Positions 1 to 12,400 of a DNA stretch of 64,000 bases are shown piece by piece. Positions within the stretch are counted from its first letter, which is position 1, and every line of letters starts with the position of its first letter. This stretch comes from Astropecten irregularis (lineage: Eukaryota; Echinodermata; Asteroidea; Paxillosida; Astropectinidae), in assembly GCA_963971285.1 (NCBI GenBank), contig OZ020248.1, forward strand, positions 9,610,001 through 9,674,000, written 5' to 3'. Position numbers and translations under genes: made by a program. The notes under the pieces are model-generated. The model had not been told where the DNA came from and searched no databases. It saw nothing but the letters and a program-made list of their open reading frames with translations.

Positions 1-1086
1 ACGATAGAATGATCTATAAGAAATAGAGTCTGACACTGGTGACAGTAGTTCTGGGAGAAGACGCCTTCACCGTGTAACAATTCATTTTAGACGGCCAAGG
101 ACTTGGTTTTTCAGTAAATGTGACCAAGATGTGACACCGTGTGGTCAAACGTTTGGCACTGCGCTGACCGAGAGCATGCAGTGTACACGCAGCAGGCTAA
201 GGAAGTGAGTAGCAATGCATAACTTGCTAAGCAAGGCCTATTAATTATGTACTGTAGCTGTACATATACATTATATGTACATCATGTACAGTGTACTTGT
301 ACATGTTATTGTACTAATAAGCATTATTTAGACAGTCTTGGGTCAGGTCAGTCAGGTCATTGCCTCCTGTTGTGCAGTAATTATATCAAGGTGTTTCACT
401 TTTAGTTTCAGCATGTTCAGTGTGCTTGACCTCCGTTCATTTTCAAAGGCCCAAAGGCAAAGCAAATATAATTTGCTTTTTTTTAAGTAAAGAGAAGAAT
501 TCCACTGTGACGGCCATGTGGAAAACCTATGGATCTGCCAGAGGGTGTACCATGTTTTGAGATTGGCTGCTGCTGCATTAGAAAAAAACTTGTGTATTAT
601 TGTAGTTTTGTACTTACATGCATGTCAAGAACACCCTGTAAAACTCACTTTTCAGATAAGTCGGCTAGGCCTATGTAACCCAAGTTAGACACAGCTGAGA
701 TTAAAGCTCATTAACTTGATTGGATGGAGATGGAAGCAGCTGAACAAAAGATCATCCAAAGACTATTTAACTGTTACTGTATCAAAAGAGGATTGTCACA
801 CTGTGACCAAAAGTGACTCATCATCACCCTTTGTACATCACCTCCTACTCCAGACTGGGCAAGTTATAATATACCTTGTCTGATGATGTAATTTCATTGC
901 ATGTAATGAAGTAGTAGTTGCAACAAAAGCTTTAATACTTGTATTTTTCTATTTACAGTCTTAGACCTTACAATTAGACTAAGTGGAGTTCTTTCCAATA
1001 TTCTGACAATTGTAGTGCCTACATGTATATTTGTTAATTGCTGAGGAGAGACTGAAATTTCCTGAACACACTTTCTTTCTAAAATC
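1..1086. other. 5' flank of the HS3ST gene, no gene recognised
   Basis: No coding region is recognisable. The stretch is AT-rich with short TACATG-type tracts (around 255-310). Part of it may be promoter or 5' UTR/intron of the downstream sulfotransferase. A pyrimidine-containing stretch ending in CAG at about 1,125 could be the 3' splice site of a 5' UTR intron, but this cannot be settled without transcripts. Confidence 0.4.
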
Positions 1087-1137
1087 ATGATTTCCTTGAA
1101 TTCTTTACAATTACCATATAAACAGGCCCAGATAAGG

Positions 1138-1730
1138 ATGATGGCTGACAAGATTTCAACTATGGACGGCACACCGCACATGGGGAGGTGTTTTGGCAAG
1201 AAGGCCGTCATGCTCATCGTGGTGTGCTGCCTAGGATTCCTGGCCTATTCCCTTAACTGCCTTCGGAGCAATCCTGTGAGTCCTCAGACACTCCCCACCC
1301 ATGGCCAAGTTAACGCCACGTCCGTCCATGCTGTCTTACTCAAGCTGTCTTCGGCCACTCAGAAAACTGTACAGGATCATGTAGGTCCGCCAGATACTCT
1401 GTCGCCTTCTAAGGTTGTCCCGCCCTCATCATCATCATCAGAGGTCTCTAATCCTGTGGAGAGAGATGAGAAGATCAACATCCTCTCCTCTTCCAGCGTG
1501 GAGGAGATTGACGCGGATGAAGAAGACTGGATGCGGGCGGAGGAGAAGGTGGCCTTTGTGCCCCAGGGGACCTGGCAGCGTCGGCTCCCTCTGGCCATCA
1601 TCATCGGTGTCAAGAAGGGAGGCACTCGCGCTCTCTTGAGCTTCCTGAAGGAACATCCGGAGGTCGCTGTGTCGACAACGGAGATGCATTTCTTTGATCG
1701 GCAGTATGACAGGGGCATGGAGTGGTATAG
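1138..1730 (+). CDS. HS3ST: HS3ST coding exon 1 (anchor, stem, PAPS 5' loop, catalytic Glu)
   Basis: Encodes residues 1-197 plus two bases of codon 198. The donor is AG|GTGAGT at 1730/1731. A Ser run coded by TCA/TCT repeats and an acidic patch (about residues 108-137) form the stem. The conserved part starts at about residue 149. Confidence 0.9.
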
Positions 1731-2519
1731 GTGAGTAACTAGCCCTTCTCATTATCAGTGGTCATGAGAAAAGCTGTTCAGTGGGTGTGACTCGAACCTA
1801 AGACCTGCTGCTTACTAGTGCAGCCTTCTAACCAAATGAATCTGTGTTTGTCGCACTTAAAGTTTTCCTTCTTTTATTTTTTGTTTTTCAACAGAAAGAA
1901 GATGCCCTACTCCTATGCGAATCAACTGACGATGGAGAAAACTCCTGGCTATTTTGTGACCCCAGAGGTCCCCCAGCGTATATACCGGATGTCACACGAT
2001 GTGAAGTTTCTGGTGGTTGTGCGTGAGCCCATTGCCCGCGCCATCTCAGATCACGCCCAGTCGCTCAGCAAAGGCCGGACCACGCCCTTCGAGCGGAAAG
2101 CCATGCTGGGCAGCCAAGGATGTGACATTAATGAGGACTGGAGTGCAATACGCATAGGCCTGTATGCCGATCATCTTGCCAGGTGGCTGAAGTACTACCC
2201 GATCAGCCAGTTCTTCTTCGTCAACGGCGAGAATCTAGTGGCCAACCCTGGCCAGGAGATGGAGAAGGTGCAGGACTTCCTGAACATTGGTCGGGCGATC
2301 ACCAGGCAGTCCTTCGTCTTCAACGAGACCAAGGGTTTTCCATGCCTGAGGGGTAACGAGGACGGGGAGGAGAAGTGCTTAGGGGAAAGCAAAGGACGGA
2401 AGCATCAACCCATCCACCCCGAGGTCAGGCAGTGCCTGGCCAAGTTCTACCAGCCGTACAATGAGAGGTTTTACAAAATGACAGGGAAGGATTTCCACTG
2501 GGATGATAAGATTGATTGA
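1138..2519 (+). CDS. HS3ST: Heparan sulfate glucosamine 3-O-sulfotransferase (HS3ST2/3/4/6 class), two coding exons
   Basis: Transfers sulfate from PAPS to the 3-OH of glucosamine in heparan sulfate, in the Golgi lumen. CDS = 1138-1730 joined to 1895-2519 (405 aa). The 164-bp intron starts GTGAGT, ends CAACAG and splits an Arg codon. Seen: type II membrane anchor at about residues 23-39, a Ser/Pro/Glu-rich stem to about 148, then the sulfotransferase domain. The 5'-phosphosulfate loop GVKKGGTR is at 157-164, the expected catalytic Glu in TEMHFF at about 182, EKTP at 212-215, the 3'-phosphate loop [13 protein letters not shown] at 238-250, a likely disulfide pair Cys348/Cys359, and KGRKH at 364-368. 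MEKTP, the WSAI segment and KGFPCL resemble HS3ST3 more than HS3ST1. The length equals that of human HS3ST3A1 within one or two residues. I chose Met at 1138 because an upstream in-frame Met (1087) lies before a probable CAG splice acceptor at 1125. Which paralogue it is remains unresolved. Confidence 0.93.
1895..2519 (+). CDS. HS3ST: HS3ST coding exon 2 (rest of sulfotransferase domain, stop)
   Basis: Starts right after TTTTTCAACAG; the first base completes the Arg codon begun in exon 1. The remaining residues to 405 are read without interruption to TGA at 2517-2519. This intron position within WYR|KKMP keeps the domain intact. Confidence 0.9.
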
Positions 2520-3980
2520 AAATGTGTCTCCTCCACCTCCTTTTCCCCCACCCACCTCCTCCATCCCATGAAGACTCCCCTCCTATGCTCCTCCAAACTA
2601 TACCCGTTAATAACTGGGGCACTGAACTCCTTTTCTTTTTAATTTCCAGGGGTTGACGGTCGGTCTAGCGCCCCAGAGAATCCCATATTATTCAATATTT
2701 TGTACATAGAAAAAATTGGAGCGATTTTCAAGCTGTTTGCGATGTCTTTGTTGTCATTTGGGGACATTTTAAGTACATGTACCTCTTTTCAGAATGTCAG
2801 GGATGAAATGCAGCATGTTTATTTGTGCTCACGATAATTCTGTGTGATGAAAATCAGTGTTTTACGACCAAAACCCAGACAATCATTTCAAACCCTCCTC
2901 CAATTAATTGGACAAAAAAGGGAGTTCAGAACCCCAGTTACTGGGTCTACCTCCAACTATTACGTCTCCTATCCTTTCTCTACCATCTTTCATCCCTCCT
3001 CAATCGCTTTTCCATTTCCTCTCCATCCAGCCCACCACCTTCCCTCCTTGCCTTCTCCTACCGATAACCCTTCAACCTCTTCCCATCTTCTCCAACAACT
3101 AACCCTCCTAATCTTCATTCCTGCTACCATCATTCATCCATCCTCACTTCTTTACCCTGTCTCTGTCCATCCCACTACCATACTCCAGTCCTCCTTGTAG
3201 CCTTCACCTACCCATCCTTATTCCTTAAATTTGATTGCACCACATTTTACATAGCCTCTGTATCAGAATTTCATCAAACCAGTGATGTGAAAAGCTTGAA
3301 TGATTACAATTCCTTTAATAGAAGTAATAAACTTCTGCAAACTGCTCGTCAGCCAAAAATAATGTCCTGAAATTCATAAAATGCTCGGACGGAGTTAGGA
3401 GGGCCTGACGGTTTGGTCCTTGCAGGATCTTTCTTGAAGGCTAAACAAAACCTTATCAGACTCTGACAGAATCGGAATGCGAGTTTTAAGTACTGATAAT
3501 AACAGAGAAACAATAATTGATAATAGTAATTATGTAACTAACAATGTGATATATGTAAATTGTTGTGTATTCATATTGATGCCACTTACAACCACTCATT
3601 GCTTACATACATGTACGTACATGTACATGTTATGTATATTTTCTTTAGTATTTATTTTAGCATGAGGCTTAGAGTTAGAGATACAGCCATTAACTTCATG
3701 GTAGTGTACATATAACTATTTGTAACTTAAAGAAGTTATATCCAAGTACTAAATTCATGTTGAGCAGGTATATGTAATGTCTTTTGTAGAGAGAAACTTC
3801 TTGTGTTTATTGTAGTCTTCAAAGAAGACATTGATTATATTCACAGTTTTCTTTGCCTTTTTCTCTTTCCATTTTTGACATTTCCACAGATTTAAAGACA
3901 CATTTCCTTAGAGCCAGAGATGTTTTAACTTCATCATCAAGTTGTCAATTTATTTATGTCTCTTACGGGTACACTTGAAA
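2520..3980. other. 3' UTR/downstream region of HS3ST with a pyrimidine-rich tract
   Basis: No second gene is seen. A C/T-rich stretch runs from about 2,940 to 3,230; open frames there are low-complexity (Pro, Ser, Leu, His). An AATAAA hexamer at 3,326-3,331 is a possible but unproven poly(A) signal. Confidence 0.4.
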
Positions 3981-3983
3981 ACG

Positions 3984-4475
3984 TTAAAGGTATAATACAT
4001 GATTGGTGTAGGTCGCACAACAGCACTCACACTTTGTCCGATCCAGCATGTACATGAAATATTAAACCTGTGAAAATTTGATCTGAATCGGACATCCAAG
4101 TCACGAGAAAATAGCAAAAACCCGACTTAATGGTTTTGATCGTACCCCGAGATCAAAACTGTTTGTGATATTTGTTTTGTCAATTTCTGGATATATACGC
4201 CATTTCAGGCATAAATATTTTAACGGTATGTTTCTACCAGCACCATCTTCATACCCTGAAAGATATGTAAATCTGTGAACATTTCTGTTTGGGTATGTTA
4301 CCAATCCTGGGGCCGATTTCACTTAAGCTTTGCGATCATCGTAAAGCCCAAATCCATCGCTAAACGGAAAATCCCTATGGAAAGTAGCGATCGATTTTCC
4401 GTTTAGCGATGGGTTTTGGCTTTAGCGATGATCGCAAAGCGAATAGTGATATCGGCCCAAGTACCATACCTTTAA
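3984..4475. mobile_element. TTAA-flanked MITE, chimeric, with a palindrome inserted in it
   Basis: Bounded by TTAA at 3984-3987 and 4472-4475, with ends AGGTATAATAC... and ...ACCATACCT. The left half (ATGATTGGT, GGTCRCA, CTTTGTCYGATCCAGCATG) matches the element at 58,155-58,350. The right half (from about 4,227: GGTATGTTTCTACCA..CACCATCTTCATACCCTG) matches the element at 48,970-49,321. A palindromic element (4,309-4,459) interrupts the right end. Confidence 0.75.
4309..4459. repeat. Palindromic MITE, 'GATCGCAAAG' family
   Basis: Long inverted repeat with outer ends GGGGCCGATTTCAC / GATATCGGCCC and inner arms carrying GCGATCATCG and CGATGATCGC, and TCCGTTTAGCGATGG on the right. A second copy sits at 8,629-8,780 with the same inner arms. 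Confidence 0.8.
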
Positions 4476-4479
4476 AAAT

Positions 4480-5825
4480 GCCTTTTTCCTTTTTCTTTTG
4501 TGAAATGGTTGCCATGGAAACAGCAGTGTTTGAGAATAACAGGGTGTTCTTTTAACAGGGAACTCTTTCTGAGCGACGCTACCTCTTCTTTCCAGAAGGG
4601 TCATTTCCACTGTAAACCTGTTTCTACATGTAAACAATATTATTAAAAAAAAAAACACCATATGAAACAGTACTTGCAGAAGCAAAACATGCTAGATTAT
4701 ATAAGGCAGCACAGTGTATACTTAAACAATGTTTTTGCTATGTCTGTATTTCGTTTAATATTTTTAATATCATGAGCTAATTGTTATGCACGCATTTGCC
4801 TCAGGTTTTTTTTGTTCCGTGTATGTATGTACCGTACAATCGTACATTTAAAGACAGTATTTTATTATTAAAAAATCAGTGATAGAAACATAGTTTTGTG
4901 CACAAGTGAGAAGATTGTCTATTGAAATGATTCGTAAAAAAAAGGAGTTTGAGTTGTGACCCAGGGGGATAGTAGCACTATGCACTGGAGATGTTACTTT
5001 TTATGGAAACATGTGGATGTCAGAAAAGCCATTCAAATGTGTACATTTGACAATTGTCTAAGATACAAGTGCTTGAGTAATGCCATCATTTAAAAAAAGT
5101 TTTTTAGTGCAAGGGTTTACGAAACAGCAGATCAGGCTCAAGCTCCAGCTCTGTCATCCATATACTAAAAATATAAGGTGTGGTTTTTCATTAAAGCTGA
5201 AGCTCTCTTTTTCTTTTCAAACCAGAGAATCTACTTCCAAACCGCAACCCAAAGCATCTACATGTATTTTGAAATCAGTTATTTTACATTGAAAAAATGC
5301 CCGTAGTTCATGTTCATCTAGTTGTAAATGAGATCGTGAACCCTTGCCTGGGAGATCAACGTAAAGCAGCGATCATCATTTTTGAAAACATTTGAGTCTA
5401 ATTCACTGAATCAAGAAAGATGACACAACAGGACACAGCAGATGTTCATGTGAATGAATATTCCTCTATTGTCTTCTAATTTTTTCCCATTTTCAAATAA
5501 TGTAGACAGTACATCTAATATCTAATATCAGTATCTAATAAATCTCCACTGGATGCACACACAATATCCAGCCTGCCTTTAGACAGATACCTGAGAATCT
5601 TAGTGACAGCTAGTTACAGAATACATAATTTACCTACGTGTCTAGGGAAGCGGCTTCAGCAGTTTCTCATAGACTCGCATGTAACCTTAAGCCACAGCCA
5701 TGACATTTAGGAAGCAGGCTAAGTTTGAATGACATCTGCTCCCCTTGACTTATGCCGTCCTGACTGCAAAGCTGGAGCTTGCCTTAATAATACCAGGTAT
5801 AGAACCATTCCATCTAGATCATGGC
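4480..5825. other. Intergenic, no gene seen
   Basis: AT-rich unique-looking sequence. Short open frames have no recognisable domain or flanking splice sites. Confidence 0.4.
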
Positions 5826-5831
5826 GCTCTA

Positions 5832-6140
5832 CCATTATTATCCCTGGTCATCAGGCCCCACATACATTCCTGAAACAATCTCAGCTCCCTGGGGAATATT
5901 CAGCCCCAGCTGCCTGCAAAGCGCACAAGGGCTAATCAAACCACAAAGCCATCTCTATCCTCACAGGTACCCATTTACACCTGGGTGAAGAGGAGCAATA
6001 TGTTACAAAGCGTCTTGCCCAAGGATGCAAGCACCACTAACCCATGGCTGGATTCGAACCCACAATCTGTATCTGATTGATGACCACAAGACCTTGAGTA
6101 CGACACGTCAGACAACTAGGCCACAGCATGCCACATACTG
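5832..6140 (-). repeat. tRNA-like composite SINE (ATTATCCCTGGTCAT family)
   Basis: Shares the order ATTATCCCTGGTCAT, ATTCCTGAAAC, CTGCCTGCAAAGCGC, GCCATCTCTA, CAGGTACCCAT, GTCTTGC with copies at 26,567-26,938 and 63,629-63,785. The right end, read on the - strand, carries an A-box-like GGCCTAGTTGTCTGACG and a B box GGGTTCGAATCC, so the head is tRNA-derived. Confidence 0.7.
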
Positions 6141-7440
6141 CCTTGAATCACCTGATAAAGTGACACTCGAAATACTGCTGGCCAGAGGTACACAATGTAT
6201 TCGCATTGGGAATGTACATGCGCAGTCAAAATCAAGTTCATGCACTAGAACATTATCCAAATCGAACATGTACAAGTCTGTTGCTGCTGTTTGGTGACAT
6301 TATGGAAGCTCAAGCTGCAATGAAAGTATATGTCCAACTAATGGAATCAAAAACAGGAAGGCCAGTGACCAATATTGCAAATAACACCATTGTCGTTTTG
6401 TACAAAATAATACAACTTGCTTTAATAGATTGTACTTCAACGTCTTGGCTTAATTTCATACACTCAAAGAGAATTTGCTTTAATAGCTTTTAAGTCTTTG
6501 CTGTAAAGGGAAAAATACTTGTCATTTAAGTCTCTTGCACTAAAATTTGGCTTAGTAATTAACCCGCTGTTGCTCGGAGCTCTGTGAATCAATCTGTGCT
6601 AAGATACGCCACCTATTCTTTGCAATGGGGCCATTCGGTGAATGACAAACTTGAAGTTATGAAAATAATTTGATGACAATCTCCACCTTTGTATAACAAG
6701 CACACATATTAACAATCCTCATTGCTGCTTTTTTTGGTTCAGTCATCGCAAAATATTCAGAGTGCCTATTGCCTGGTTGGACCACTGCCAACAGTGCAAT
6801 ATATGCGGAATGTAGGAGGACAAAATGGATAGTTAACAAAACAAAAGGAAGGCTTACCATGTTGACTATAACTTCAACTACATAGTGTACCTGTACTTTA
6901 AGTAATACTGAGTGTGCTAGATTCTGCCAGTATGAGTATACATGTACTCAGTATGATGTACTGCAGCCTAATGATTTGGCCTTAGGAATTGCAAATGGTG
7001 GTACAGTACAATATAAGCCCTAAAAGCAGTCAGAGAATTTTACTTCCTTAGAACGGAGGAATAATACTGTACACATTTCTAATGTGTCAAATAATAATGC
7101 CTGGAGTTAATTTCAATTAATAAACAAAACTTTCAGATGTGAATCTTGCATAACAAATATTTTTATTTTCAAAATTAAATTCAATTTTAAAAATAAAACT
7201 TCTAAGAAAAGGAATAGTAGTCATCCCACTTTGAGAAAACCTTCATTCATAAAGGTGGGCAAAAAAGGGTATGGCAGTGCGTTTCAAATACATCAGCTCT
7301 TCCTTCTGAAAGTAACCACTAGTTGGGCACAATCTACAGTATACACTTTGAATCTGTCTAAATCAGTCCACATTTATGTTGTTGATCTTTGGAGAACACA
7401 ATGTACAGCTTTTTAATAGGAATTGTGGTTTACAATTGGA
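6141..7440. other. Intergenic, no gene seen
   Basis: AT-rich with many short open frames, none with a recognisable domain. I found no clear repeat boundary here. Confidence 0.35.
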
Positions 7441-7444
7441 GCTA

Positions 7445-7879
7445 GGCCGATTTCACGAAGCACTAAGATTAACCATTAATCAGTCTTAATTGCTATTAAG
7501 CGAAGTGTGACGTCACAATATAAATCACTACGATGGTAACAGTGACATCTCCAAGTTAAAGGTTGTATCATACTTTGGTAAGAAACCAAAACATAAATTT
7601 TCACAGATTTACGTATAACTTTCAGGGTATGAAGATGGTGGTGGTAGAAACATAGGCCTACTGTTAAAAAATTTTCTGCCTGAAATGGTGTATTTATCCA
7701 GAAATTAGTGAAACAACGACCAAAAACCAATTTGATCTTTTAAAAGATCAAAAATAAAAGAGAAAAGACTTACGAAATACTGTGGCCGTTTTTCACTGTT
7801 TTCTCAAAAAGTGGGCAACGTATGGGACTGAAATTTTCACTACCTTTAAGATTAATCTTAGCGTTTTGTGAAATCAACC
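7445..7879. mobile_element. Palindromic element (GGCCGATTTCACGAAG ends) carrying a nested TTAA MITE
   Basis: Outer arms GGCCGATTTCACGAAGCAC...AAGATTAA and TTAATCTTAGCG...GTGAAATCAACC are inverted copies. Between them lies a TTAA-bounded element at 7,556-7,849. Confidence 0.75.
7556..7849. mobile_element. TTAA-flanked MITE, family A (end-truncated)
   Basis: TTAA at 7556-7559 and 7846-7849. It has the family A interior: GGTATGAAGATGGTGG, central palindrome GATCTTTTAAAAGATC, GTATGGGACTGAAATTT. The terminal CATACTTTGGT is kept on the left but lost on the right. Confidence 0.75.
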
Positions 7880-8628
7880 ACTGAAGTATGAAGAGTTCTA
7901 GAAGGTTAATAACCAGCTAATATGCCCTTTGGGCCAAGGGGTCAGACTTCAACAGAAGGTACAAGTCTACATTCCTACCTTTGTATTCTGTTTAGCCAAT
8001 TTTTAAAAGGAGAAGGGGGTACACAAAAGGCTGCTATTTGCTAAGCCCAATAGCGTAGGAATAACTATCTAATGCTTCAGTTACACTCGGACATTTTGAT
8101 TATGGAATGGGAGAATTCACTTCAACATTCTTGTCCTTGTTTCCAAACAAAATCTCAGTCTAGGAATATGTTTATAGATATATTCATATACATATATAAA
8201 CAAAGCATTTCTTTTCTTTTTTTATCGAATCGTTAAACTGACCAAGTTCATTTGAATATATTGGTTTCCCGAAGATTACCTGTCATTTTTACAATGTGCC
8301 TAGAGCACTATAAAATATAGAGAAAAATATCCATCATTACTCGGTAATTACCGAGGAATTTTCATCGCATCTACTTTTATTTTCAATTCAGCTCATTTCC
8401 AACCTGTCCCTTTTTTTTTACCTCAAAGCTCTACAAACTGAACGTAACCTTGTATGAAAATACAACCCCTGGTATATTGCGCTGATCCCGTCATATCATA
8501 CTCTTTCATTGAAAAATATTACGTACAAGTGTACTGTAATCATTCTTTGACCATTCGTTATGGAGAACAGGTTTTTCTTTTTTGTACTTGGCAAAAAGAA
8601 AGTGATTCCGAGGATGGTGCACACGTTC
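7880..8628. other. Intergenic, no gene seen
   Basis: AT-rich sequence without recognisable genes or clear repeat boundaries. Confidence 0.35.
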
Positions 8629-8780
8629 CAGGGGCCGATGTCACTAACTAACGCGTTACAATAATCGCTATAAGCCCAAATCCATCACTAAACGGAAAAA
8701 TTGTAGCGATCGATTTTCCGTTTAGCGATGGATTTGGGCTTAGCCATGATCGCAAAGTGTAAGTAAAATAAGGACCCTGG
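8629..8780. repeat. Palindromic MITE, 'GATCGCAAAG' family, second copy
   Basis: Ends GGGGCCGATG... and ...AAGGACCC. The inner arms GCCCAAATCCATCACTAAAC and TTTAGCGATGGATTTGGGC are inverted copies and match the element at 4,309-4,459. Confidence 0.8.
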
Positions 8781-9150
8781 CCTGCAACTGGTTTTGGCTT
8801 TAGCTTTTTTCCAAAGTTCTAAAATTCATGCTGATCAAGTCACACAGTTTCCAGAAAGTCTGGGTACTTTCTTTTACAACATGTTGTCTTTGCTCCGTTT
8901 AGTCACTGTTTCATTAAATAAAAATCATTACAGCCGTGAACAAAATCATGGGTGAGAGAAGTTCCCAAAATACGGTCGCAAAGTGGACGAGGATGACTTC
9001 TATCTGCCAAAGTCTCTTGTGGCGACATGTTAGCCTGGTTGTAAAAACAAACAGACCAACAGAAACAAGGTATCCTATCTTTCCATTAAGTACACCTTCT
9101 GGAAACATTGCAGATGACGAGGTTGTTACAGAGAGAGCCCACAATTGGTT

Positions 9151-9455
9151 TTACAGGTAACGTGTCTCAAGCATGTGGCAGGCCTTCTCGTAAAAGCAGA
9201 ATGTGAAGCCGACTGTTCCCACGGCCTTGATGGTGCTGGGCCAGATGCCCTTGTACATCCCTCGAAGGCCTTCCTCTCGGATGGTGCAGGAGGCGCAGTG
9301 CAGCATGCTCTTGTAGTGCCGCACCTTGCCAAAGTTCTTGCGGGCCTCGTCAAAGCCCTGTACCTGCAGCCGCTTCTTGACCAGGTCCAGAGGGTAGACG
9401 GCCGTCTTGGCGCACAGGCCGGAGAGGGCACCGCATGTGAAGGACTTCAGGGCAG
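9151..9455 (-). CDS. SLC25A19: SLC25A19 coding exon 5 (residues 230-330, stop TAA)
   Basis: Acceptor ATGCCACAG. Encodes the third carrier repeat with PLDLVKKRLQ and helix 6. Stop TAA is at 9151-9153. Confidence 0.9.
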
Positions 9456-12400
9456 CTGTGGCATGAATACAGAGACAACAAATGTACACTTAACAACATA
9501 TCCGGGATTCCGGTCACAATTGCAATTTCTTGTCTGTATCTATGTATTATAAAGTAACTGATTCTCTTTCATCTCAAAATGTTTTGAGAGGACAGAGAGG
9601 CTTTAAGTCAGTATGGTGTGAGATGCAAATAAAGGTAATATCATACTTTGTGAAAAACAGCCACAGTAGTTCTTAAGTCTTTTTCTCTTTTATTTTTGGT
9701 TTCTTACCAAAGTATGATACTACCTTTAAGTCAGTATGGTGTGAGTTGCAAGTATGCAATTAAAGGGCATGTACGGCACTGGTTTTGGATGGATGGCGAG
9801 GAACTCACTCGTTTGATGGATGCCGGAGGTGGAGTCTGGCTGGTCGAAGAGACGCTCCCAGAGATGTTTGAACAGCGCGTAGAAGCCAAACTGAAAGCCA
9901 GCCAGTGGGAAGACTTGAAGCATGGAGGGAACGATCCCCCTGAAGAAGGAGTAGAAGCCGGCCTCTCGATACATCAACCGCAGTGCCTCTGAACTGGAGT
10001 TGTACACCTGCAAGCAATGGAGAACATACGCATCGGTATAAATCATCTTTTCAACATGACACATTCATCTTGAAATCATTTCAATGGGAGACTTTGGAGA
10101 ATCGGTCTTCAAGTCAACAGCGCACGCGCACACAATTGTGAGCATGAGCGCTTTGTTTTGTGCCTACGCTGTAGCCTGTTGTACGTGCGATGTTGACTTG
10201 AAGATCGATTCTCCAAAGTCTCCTATTACATATGTATATGGTGACTTACGTCCAGCATTTTTGCCCAGCAACCGACAACAGCATTGACTGTCTGAATAGG
10301 CGATGAAATGTCTGTTGTAAGAGCTGGGACCAATTTCATGGAATCTGTTTTTGTGCTTACAGGCACTGCTACGTGAGTAATTTATTTCATGAAATTTGTA
10401 AGCAAAACTTTTGGTTATAGCAAATTTCTAGGGTAACCGTGATTATTTTCTGCTAACGCACTGTCATATGCATTCTCCTTGCTTAATTACCGTTACCAAA
10501 AAGAAAACTCTCCTGTGAAATACGCTGACCGTAATCCAAAAAGTCTGCTACCGTAAGAAAAGAAAAGATCATGGTGGCTTGGTTTTTATACTGGGGTCAC
10601 GTTAAGGCTAATACGATTGCCAGAGCTTGATACATTGGCACACAGCAGTTTCTGACTAGGGTTGTGCATTCACGAGTAATTTTGGACCCGAGTACCCTTT
10701 GCCCAAATGGGCGGGTACCTGGGTACCCGCGATATAATATAAAACATAAGAATGCACAGCCCTATTTCTGACTGAGTTGGAATGTTGATGGTTTTTTTGT
10801 TAGTCTTGAATCCAGTTGCTGGATGTGCCACTCACTTTTGGTTCGCCCTGGGCTACGAATCTCGTCCGGACGACATCTATGGGCTGACAGGAGAAGGTGG
10901 CTGCACTGCCCGCGATCCCTCCGCACACAAAATGGTAGAACGGTTTGGCCATGCCGGTGGTAAGGTGCTCGGGGATAAATGGATGCGCTGTGGCAGTCAG
11001 ATACTCAAACGTCGTGAACTTAAAAATGAAGGACAATTTATAATGCGTCATTATTTATGGAAGGAATTCTAAACTCACCTAAACAATATGAATCTCAAAT
11101 GTATCATCCATAGATTTGAATGATAATACATGCTGATAGATAGTGACAATAATGAAAATAGATAAAGACAACTGATATCGATAACAAATAGCCATAATAG
11201 ATATATATATTGATGAGAGAAAATGATAAAAGTCACTGCAATGATGTATTTTAAACAAATTGTTTTGGCAACCTAATCAAATGACAACATGAAGATTCTG
11301 CAGCTCAAGGTAATCAGGCCACAATACAACAATCCAGGAGGCCACGCCCCTTGACAAACTGACCAATCATAATGCGTTATTTAAGGTCCGACAAATTGCC
11401 GCCATTCTGTCCAACAAAATGTTCTAAATTTTGTATTCTTTACTTTTAAGTTTACTTTTGTTTCGCATGTACAAGACAATTCTTTTACAAACCCAAGTTT
11501 GATTCTTAACCATGGTCAAGCGGTGTTTATATTGTCATTTATATTCCTGACTCTCGATACCCAGGCAAGAGAGGAAATGTACATTTTAGGCCTTTTCCAA
11601 AACCAAAGTCCAACGGAGAGAGGTGCTTTCGGTGGTTTTGTGCAATGCACGCTTTGTGTGTGGGCGATCGTAACATGTTGTGTGCATACGTAACGCATGT
11701 GCGTTGTTGCTTGGGCGTTGCTATGGTGGACGTGGCCTAGTGGACGGACCTCAAAATCAGGAACCCAGGGGTCGAATTTCGTGAATGAAAGCACTGGACG
11801 GCAGGTCTAGTAACTGAAGCATTGTACTAGACCTGAACTTTGTTTACGAGACCTGTGGCATTCATGTACATAGGAAAACCATAATTGTATGCAATAATGT
11901 GTCAAAAATCAACATTTTAGGAACCATTTCAATTGTGCAAGGAAAACAAAATCACTAGACAGCCGGACTTGTGCGGTACACACTTTACTAGACCGACAAT
12001 GAAATCACTAGACTCGGTCCTCGGTCTAGTGGATATTTCGAGCCCTGGAACCCAGTACAGGAAACTTGTACCATGCATATCACTAGTAGGCTTCTCCAAT
12101 AGGTGAACAGAACACAACATTGGCAAACATTCAAAAACCGTTGTACGTATGACAATTGGGAACAAAGTGTCTTGTGAGGTCTGAGACCACGCAACTGCAA
12201 AGTACGATACCTGTACGATTCCAAACAGAACAGACAGTGCTTGGGCCGGCACGTGGCCCTTCCAGAAAGCCGGCGACCCTTCCTCCATGTAGATCATGCG
12301 CCCTGCCTGCAGGATACCGGTGTACTTGGACTTGGCCTGGCACCCATGTTTCGGATTGCCATTCCCTTCTATCGGTTCCACTTGTAACTATATAAGCAAA

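Noticed and set aside
1087..1137. Upstream in-frame start extending HS3ST by 17 residues
   Set aside because: The extension runs across a likely splice acceptor (CAG at about 1,125) and puts non-conserved residues before the anchor; Met at 1138 is the more economical start.
9145..9552. 135-residue open frame, + strand
   Set aside because: It is antisense to the last SLC25A19 exon, whose splice sites and carrier motifs are clear.
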